This document shows positions 16,100-20,231 of a stretch of DNA of 20,231 nt, piece by piece (position 1 is the first letter of the stretch; every line of letters begins with the position of its first letter). Both the position numbers and the translations under genes were made by a program. Source of the DNA: Candidatus Anoxychlamydiales bacterium (lineage in GTDB: Bacteria > Chlamydiota > Chlamydiia > Chlamydiales > SM23-39); NCBI GenBank assembly GCA_011064865.1, contig JAAKFX010000018.1, positions 1 through 20,231 on the forward strand. The letters run 5' to 3'. The notes under the pieces were generated by a model. It was not told the DNA's origin. It was given only the letters and a program-made list of their open reading frames with translations, and ran no database searches.

Positions 16100-17737
16100 T
16101 TATTTGATTTTCCAAAAAATTGGTGCAAATATAATTACAATTATAAAATATTCTAATCTACCGAGTAGCATTAAAAAACTTGATAAAAGTTTGCTAAAAC
16201 CATCCATAAAAGCAAAAGATGTTGTCGGACCTCCAGCCCCAAAGGCAAAACCAATATTGTTTAACATACAAGCAACAGAAGAGATAGCTGTTTCAGAATC
16301 TATCTGAGCAAAGATATAAAAGACAGTTCCTAAGATAGTAAAAAAGGCAACTAAACAAAAAAATGTAAGTACTGTGATTGCAGTTTTAGAATCGATCTCT
16401 TTTTTTCCAATTTTCACAGGCCTTATGGTTGATGGTCTGAAGATCTCTTCAATTTTATTTTTTAAAACTTTATAAAGAATATAAAATCTTGAAGTTTTAA
16501 TTCCACCGCAAGTAGCCCCTGACATACCGCCTATAAACATCAAAAGTATTAAAAATACTTGGGTGGCAAAGGGCCATTTTGCAACGTCGGTTGTTACAAA
16601 TCCCGTTGATGTTTGCGCTGATATTGCATGAAAGGTTCCCTCTCTGAAAGCTGATGCAAAATTATAAATCCCACTAGGTATACCTTCTAATGAATAGCTT
16701 CTAGCACCGATTAGTTTGTAAATAACTAAAGCAGATCCAATAACAACAACAGCTACATATAAGAAAAAATCAGGCTCATAAATCCTGAAAAATTTACCTC
16801 TAAGACAGTGAAAATATAGAGCGAAATTGATGCTACCGACGAACATAAACAGTATGATTATCCATTCTGTCCAAAAGCTATGATAACTTGCAATGGAATC
16901 ATTTCTAATAGAATAACCGCCAGTCGATAAATTCGAAAATGTTATACAAAAGGCATCTAAAATTTGCATTTTTTCATTGGTCAATATTAAAAATAAGACC
17001 TCAATTATGGTAAGTCCTAAATACAGCTTCCATAAAAGTGATGCAGTCTCTTTAATCCTGGGGGCTATAGATTCTTTAACAGGACCTGTCATCTCTGCTT
17101 GCAGTAAAAATTTCCCTCCAACAGCGAGAGCTGGCAAAACTGTTAAAAATAATACTACAATTCCAATACCACCGAGCCATTGAATAAAGCTTCGCCAAAA
17201 CAAAATAGCTTTACTAACAGCTTCTACTCCTTTATAGATGACAGTTCCAGACGCATCTCTAACTGGTGTTATTGTTCCATAAAAAGTATAGTTTTTTTCT
17301 GGATAGTGAGCATTTTTAACAACATATTGTTTTTCTTGTCGGCTGTTTTTTTCATAAAGTTTTGGGCACATTATAGTAGCGCCAGTAGTTGTGAGCCCTG
17401 ATATAGATTCAAAAACGCAATCATTTGGATTATTTAGAGTATTAGAAAAATAAAAAGGCAGCCCACTTACGATCGTTGCTAAAACCCACATTAAAATTAC
17501 TATTAAAACGCTCTCTCTTCTATAAAAAGTGCCAGTAGCTTTTCTTCCAAAAAAAAGAAAAATACCAGATAAAATTAAACAAACTAGAATGGTTTTTAAA
17601 AATGCTAAAGTAGAATTTGGGTGAGCTGTAACAAAAATAAATTCAAAATAAAGAGCAATGCAAAGAGGAATTAATAATATTAAAGAAAAGTAAAATAGTA
17701 ATTTGCCGATTATTTTACTAACTTCTGTATATCTCAA
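16100..17737 (-). CDS. trkH: Trk-type potassium uptake channel subunit TrkH
   Basis: Integral membrane pore of the Trk K+ uptake system, gated by the cytoplasmic ring protein TrkA. All four selectivity-filter loops are visible: SGLTTTGAT (113-121), SNLSTGGYS (268-276), SAQTSTGF (373-380) and NNIGFAFG (493-500). Many hydrophobic spans lie between them, along with the family segment FIQWLGGIGIVVL. At 545 residues it is longer than E. coli TrkH (483), largely because of an insertion of about 45 residues after the first filter (about 123-172, with PEKNYTFYG), placed on the outer side. The start is TTG at 17737, fixed by an AAGGAG at 17747-17752 with 9 bases spacing that overlaps the trkA stop. 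It is the last gene of the cysteine hydrolase-trkA-trkH operon. Confidence 0.93.
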   Translation of the reverse strand: MRYTEVSKIIGKLLFYFSLILLIPLCIALYFEFIFVTAHPNSTLAFLKTILVCLILSGIFLFFGRKATGTFYRRESVLIVILMWVLATIVSGLPFYFSNTLNNPNDCVFESISGLTTTGATIMCPKLYEKNSRQEKQYVVKNAHYPEKNYTFYGTITPVRDASGTVIYKGVEAVSKAILFWRSFIQWLGGIGIVVLFLTVLPALAVGGKFLLQAEMTGPVKESIAPRIKETASLLWKLYLGLTIIEVLFLILTNEKMQILDAFCITFSNLSTGGYSIRNDSIASYHSFWTEWIIILFMFVGSINFALYFHCLRGKFFRIYEPDFFLYVAVVVIGSALVIYKLIGARSYSLEGIPSGIYNFASAFREGTFHAISAQTSTGFVTTDVAKWPFATQVFLILLMFIGGMSGATCGGIKTSRFYILYKVLKNKIEEIFRPSTIRPVKIGKKEIDSKTAITVLTFFCLVAFFTILGTVFYIFAQIDSETAISSVACMLNNIGFAFGAGGPTTSFAFMDGFSKLLSSFLMLLGRLEYFIIVIIFAPIFWKIK

Positions 17738-17746
17738 TTTTTTTTA

Positions 17747-17752
17747 CTCCTT
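17747..17752 (-). promoter_or_regulatory. Shine-Dalgarno deciding the TTG start of trkH
   Basis: AAGGAG on the minus strand, 9 bases before the TTG at 17737 and overlapping the trkA stop codon. No ATG start is available in frame here. Confidence 0.8.
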
Positions 17753-19121
17753 AAAACAAATCTTGCAATTGATCTAAAATTTCTGGGCTTATATTCAATA
17801 TTAAAGTGTCTCCAGGCGATATTATTCTGTTGCCTTTTCCAATCATTACTCTACCGCGATTTTCTATTGCAGAGATAATTAAATTTTTCGGTAGTTTAGA
17901 GCTAAGTTCTGATAGAGGAATACCGACAAGTTTACATTTTTCTGAGACTTTAATTTCTATAACTTTAGCTTTGTTATCACAGAGTGATGCAATAGAAATT
18001 ATTGTCTCTTCATGAAGAATCGATAGTATTCTATTTGAAATATTCACCTTTTCAGATACTGAGTATTTAATATTTTCAACCTTTAAAATCGATACAAAAC
18101 TTATATTAGAAATCAAACAGATAACCTTTTTACAGCCTATATATTTTCCAACATTTGCAATCAAAAAGTTCTCTTCATCTCTATTTGTGCAAACTACAAA
18201 AGCATCCACATCTGAAATTTGTTCAGATTCTAAAAAATCTAAATTTTTACCATCTTCATTTATTACTGTGCTTTTTGGGAGCAGATCTGCAATTTCTTTG
18301 CATCTGTTTTCATCTTTTTCTATTACTTTTACATGAATGTTTCTCATCTCTAAAATATGGGCTAATCGAACTCCAACAGGGGAGCCTCCAACTATAAGAA
18401 CAGATTTTGCTTTTTTTTGTTCAATTTTAAAAAAACTGTGGATATCTTGCATGAATTTGGTTTCACCTAAAACGGTAATTTCATCACCTGCTTGAATATG
18501 ATCTGTGCCATGCGGAAAGATAACTTGTTCTTTATTTTTTTCACTATTTTTAGGATCTACTTTTTTTCTTCTAATAAGCCCAATAATCATCTCTTCAGGC
18601 AAAGATAGTTTGCTCAATTGTTGATCAACTTTTTCCCACTCTTTAGGGACTACAATTGTTCTCATTTGAATAGCGCCATGTGCAAAATTTTCAATAGCTA
18701 AATCTTCCGGATTTATAATACTTTTTAAAATGTCATTTGCAGCTAACATTTCAGCGCCAATAAAGTGATCAACATAAAATAGTCTTCCAAAATCAAGTCT
18801 TGATCTTGCTAAAAAACCGATCTCTTTAACCCTTGCTACAGTTTTTGGATAGCCTAAATTTTTTGCGATAGCACAAGATACTAAATTAGTTTCATCATCT
18901 CCTGTCATTGCAATAAAAATATCAGGTTCGCTTTCGATTAGAGTATCTAAAATTTTCCATCTAGAGCCATAGCCAAGCAAAGTTGCAACATCTGTTTTTT
19001 CACTAACTTTTTCTAAGATAATAGGATCTTTATCGATTAAGGTAACACTATGTTGCTCTTTTGCTAAAACAGAGGCTAAATAAGATCCAATCTCTCCCGC
19101 TCCTAAAATAACTATATTCAT
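17751..19121 (-). CDS. trkA: Trk system NAD-binding regulatory subunit TrkA
   Basis: Peripheral membrane protein that assembles under TrkH and gates it in response to nucleotides. The 456-residue protein (E. coli TrkA is 458) is the expected double-RCK type. The first Rossmann RCK-N domain has GAGEIG (7-12) with the acidic end LIDKD and the conserved TGDDETN. An RCK-C domain follows at about 139-225. The second RCK-N has GGSPVG (245-250) and VIEKD, and the second RCK-C runs about 370-456 (GKGNRIISPGDTLIL). The second glycine loop is less canonical than the first. The ATG at 19121 directly abuts the stop of the upstream gene (TAAATG), with GAGGG upstream. This is clearly an operon with trkH. 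Confidence 0.95.
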   Translation of the reverse strand: MNIVILGAGEIGSYLASVLAKEQHSVTLIDKDPIILEKVSEKTDVATLLGYGSRWKILDTLIESEPDIFIAMTGDDETNLVSCAIAKNLGYPKTVARVKEIGFLARSRLDFGRLFYVDHFIGAEMLAANDILKSIINPEDLAIENFAHGAIQMRTIVVPKEWEKVDQQLSKLSLPEEMIIGLIRRKKVDPKNSEKNKEQVIFPHGTDHIQAGDEITVLGETKFMQDIHSFFKIEQKKAKSVLIVGGSPVGVRLAHILEMRNIHVKVIEKDENRCKEIADLLPKSTVINEDGKNLDFLESEQISDVDAFVVCTNRDEENFLIANVGKYIGCKKVICLISNISFVSILKVENIKYSVSEKVNISNRILSILHEETIISIASLCDNKAKVIEIKVSEKCKLVGIPLSELSSKLPKNLIISAIENRGRVMIGKGNRIISPGDTLILNISPEILDQLQDLF

Positions 19122-19721
19122 TTATTTTTTTTCCCTCTGAATATTTTCAATCAATTGTTTAGATGTTATAACTTCAGTAAAATTATTTAAATTTGTTAAA
19201 GATGTTAAATGAAGCTCTTTGCTATAGCTTGCTGTGCAATCAGACAAAGTAAATAATTTATAATTTCTACTTGCAGCTTCTCTAGCTGTTGTCTCGACGA
19301 TTCCATTGGTTGTAAAGCCTGATAATATAAGTGTATTGATTCTAAGTGCAGCTAAATATTTTGCAAGCTCTGTTTGATAAAATGAAGACATCGTCCATCT
19401 TTTTATTTTATAATCTATGTACTTAATCTCTTCTATAAAATCATGTCCCCAAGAATCATTTCTTAAACCTTCTATCTCTAAAAAAGGCATCATTTTTTTA
19501 TAAACACCGAGTCCTATAGCTTCTTTATTTGCATTTTCTAAAACGCTGAGTTGAATTGCAATTATTGGAATATTTTGATTTTTGCAAAAATAGGCCATCT
19601 CAACAATATTAGGAATAATTGTTGTAGCAGCTGTTACATCTAGACCATTTTTATGAAAAATGCCGCCTTTGTTGCAAATATCATTTTGTAGATCTAAAAT
19701 TATAAAAGCAGTATTAGCCAT
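19122..19721 (-). CDS. Isochorismatase/cysteine-hydrolase fold protein lacking the catalytic Cys
   Basis: A 199-residue member of the isochorismatase-like (nicotinamidase) fold. The N-terminal FIILDLQNDI supplies the family Asp (D10). KRWTMSSFYQTELAKYL carries the family Lys (K108), and LILSGFTTNGIVETTAREA matches the segment that normally holds the nucleophile (typically TNVCVESTARDA or TSGCVRAT). Here that position is Ile (I141, codon ATC), so the usual Cys-mediated amidase chemistry is not expected. Known isochorismatases also lack this Cys but have Gly there. It is the first gene of the operon and ends exactly where trkA begins, with zero spacing. A role linked to K+ uptake or its nucleotide ligand is only a guess. 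The start ATG has AAGGG about 15 bases upstream. Confidence 0.82.
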   Translation of the reverse strand: MANTAFIILDLQNDICNKGGIFHKNGLDVTAATTIIPNIVEMAYFCKNQNIPIIAIQLSVLENANKEAIGLGVYKKMMPFLEIEGLRNDSWGHDFIEEIKYIDYKIKRWTMSSFYQTELAKYLAALRINTLILSGFTTNGIVETTAREAASRNYKLFTLSDCTASYSKELHLTSLTNLNNFTEVITSKQLIENIQREKK

Positions 19722-19739
19722 TTCTTATACATTTTCCCT

Positions 19740-19753
19740 TATAACTTGTTATA
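19740..19753. promoter_or_regulatory. Short inverted repeat ahead of the Trk operon
   Basis: TATAAC and GTTATA separated by TT, about 20-33 bases upstream of the operon's first ATG (19721). This is a position where a repressor or a -10 element could sit. It is a weak call in AT-rich DNA. Confidence 0.25.
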
Positions 19754-19842
19754 CCAATAAAATTATTTTTTTTAATAATTAAAAAATCATTTTGCATTGA
19801 AGTGGAAATTTCTTGATAAAAACATCTAATATTCGTCATCAT

Positions 19843-19848
19843 TATAAT
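19843..19848 (+). promoter_or_regulatory. -10 element for the tRNA-Arg gene
   Basis: A perfect TATAAT ends 7 bases before the first base of the tRNA, which would start transcription at or next to the mature 5' end. No good -35 hexamer lies at 16-18 bases. A TTGATA at 19813-19818 is too far (24 bases). Confidence 0.5.
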
Positions 19849-19855
19849 GCTAAAT

Positions 19856-19929
19856 GCACCGGTAGCTCAATTGGATAGAGTGCCTGGCTACGGACCAGGA
19901 GGTTAGGGGTTCAAATCCTCTCCGGTGCG
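19856..19929 (+). tRNA. tRNA-Arg (anticodon ACG)
   Basis: A full 74-base cloverleaf. The acceptor stem GCACCGG pairs with CCGGTGC, the D-stem GCTC with GAGT, and the anticodon stem CCTGG with CCAGG around loop CTACGGA. The T-arm AGGGG/CCTCT encloses TTCAAAT. The anticodon is ACG (read as ICG, decoding CGU/CGC/CGA). The discriminator base is G, and the CCA end is not encoded. Confidence 0.97.
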
Positions 19930-19941
19930 AGGTTTTTTTAT

Positions 19942-20231
19942 ATGTTAATAAAAATATTTGTTTTAGGTCCTATTGACAATAATACATTCTTGGTTGGCTG
20001 TGAAAAGACAAAAAAAGCTTTTGTCATAGATCCGTCATTTGATGCTTTTTATGAAATAAAAAAGTTTTTAGATGATAGCTCGTATAGCTTAGATAAGATA
20101 TGTTTAACACATTCTCATTGGGATCATATTGCAGATGTTAAACTTTTAAAAGATGCATTTTCTGCTCCAGTATATATACATGAGTTGGATGCTAAGACTT
20201 TAAAAGAGCCTTTGAATCTCTTTTCTTTAAA
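19942..20231 (+). CDS. Metallo-beta-lactamase-fold hydrolase (glyoxalase II-like), N-terminal part
   Basis: The first 96 codons of a gene cut by the right edge. The opening strands (FVLGPIDNNTFLVGCEKTKKAFVIDPSFD) and the metal motif THSHWDHIAD (HSHWDH at 57-62, pattern HxHxDH) identify the metallo-beta-lactamase fold. The short glyoxalase II/YcbL-like group of hydroxyacylglutathione-hydrolase-type enzymes fits best. The remaining metal ligands lie outside the window, so the substrate is open. The ATG is only 12 bases after the tRNA, and the likely ribosome site GAGG (19929-19932) begins with the tRNA's discriminator base. That implies co-transcription with the tRNA. Confidence 0.85.
   Translation, partial: MLIKIFVLGPIDNNTFLVGCEKTKKAFVIDPSFDAFYEIKKFLDDSSYSLDKICLTHSHWDHIADVKLLKDAFSAPVYIHELDAKTLKEPLNLFSL

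Noticed and set aside
19813..19848. TTGATA as the -35 element of the tRNA-Arg promoter
   Set aside because: The spacing of 24 bases to TATAAT is too long for a sigma-70 promoter.

Overview
The window is about 20 kb of very AT-rich bacterial chromosome (I judge roughly 30% G+C by eye). Its content suggests a host-associated Gram-negative bacterium, most likely a member of the Chlamydiota. The reasons are a rpoN and uvrD/pcrA neighbourhood with a divergent groEL nearby (as I recall, uvrD and rpoN are neighbours in Chlamydia with a second groEL close by), a secreted barrel-like protein ending in Phe, and a remnant of the AlbA/Schlafen-type regulator family that is common in amoeba symbionts. This assignment is inference from gene order and protein style, not from a search.

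Layout. Bases 1-444 (minus) are the 5' end of topA. A divergent membrane protein with an HEAIH metal-site-like motif follows (587-1492, plus), then rpoN on the minus strand (1526-2779). Bases 2881-5652 hold a plus-strand run of three overlapping glycosyltransferase genes, one GT17-type and two tandem GT9-type paralogues. Next comes a decayed AlbA/Schlafen-type regulator remnant (5655-6334) bracketed by direct repeats made from the 3' end of the last glycosyltransferase gene. On the minus strand lie a secreted barrel-like protein (6393-6956), a UvrD/PcrA helicase (7135-9285) and a PutA-like bifunctional proline catabolism protein (9282-12860). The last two overlap by ATGA, so they are probably one transcript.

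A strong vegetative promoter and Shine-Dalgarno sequence drive a solo groEL at 13102-14823, followed by an alpha/beta-hydrolase. Converging on it is a minus-strand operon of a cysteine-hydrolase-fold protein, trkA and trkH (19721 to 16100), a potassium uptake system. The window ends with tRNA-Arg(ACG) and, 12 bases later, the 5' part of a metallo-beta-lactamase-fold gene.

The most unusual points are these. (1) The PutA homologue has lost the catalytic Cys and Glu of its aldehyde dehydrogenase domain and the paired Arg of its proline dehydrogenase domain. (2) The isochorismatase-fold protein beside trkA has Ile where the catalytic Cys should be. (3) The regulator remnant carries a gap-free 206-bp duplication of its winged-helix module, put out of frame by one base, probably at an A7 run, and is flanked by 39-bp identical repeats. 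(4) A glycosyltransferase cassette sits in reverse orientation between rpoN and uvrD. I see no CRISPR array, insertion sequence, phage gene or rRNA.
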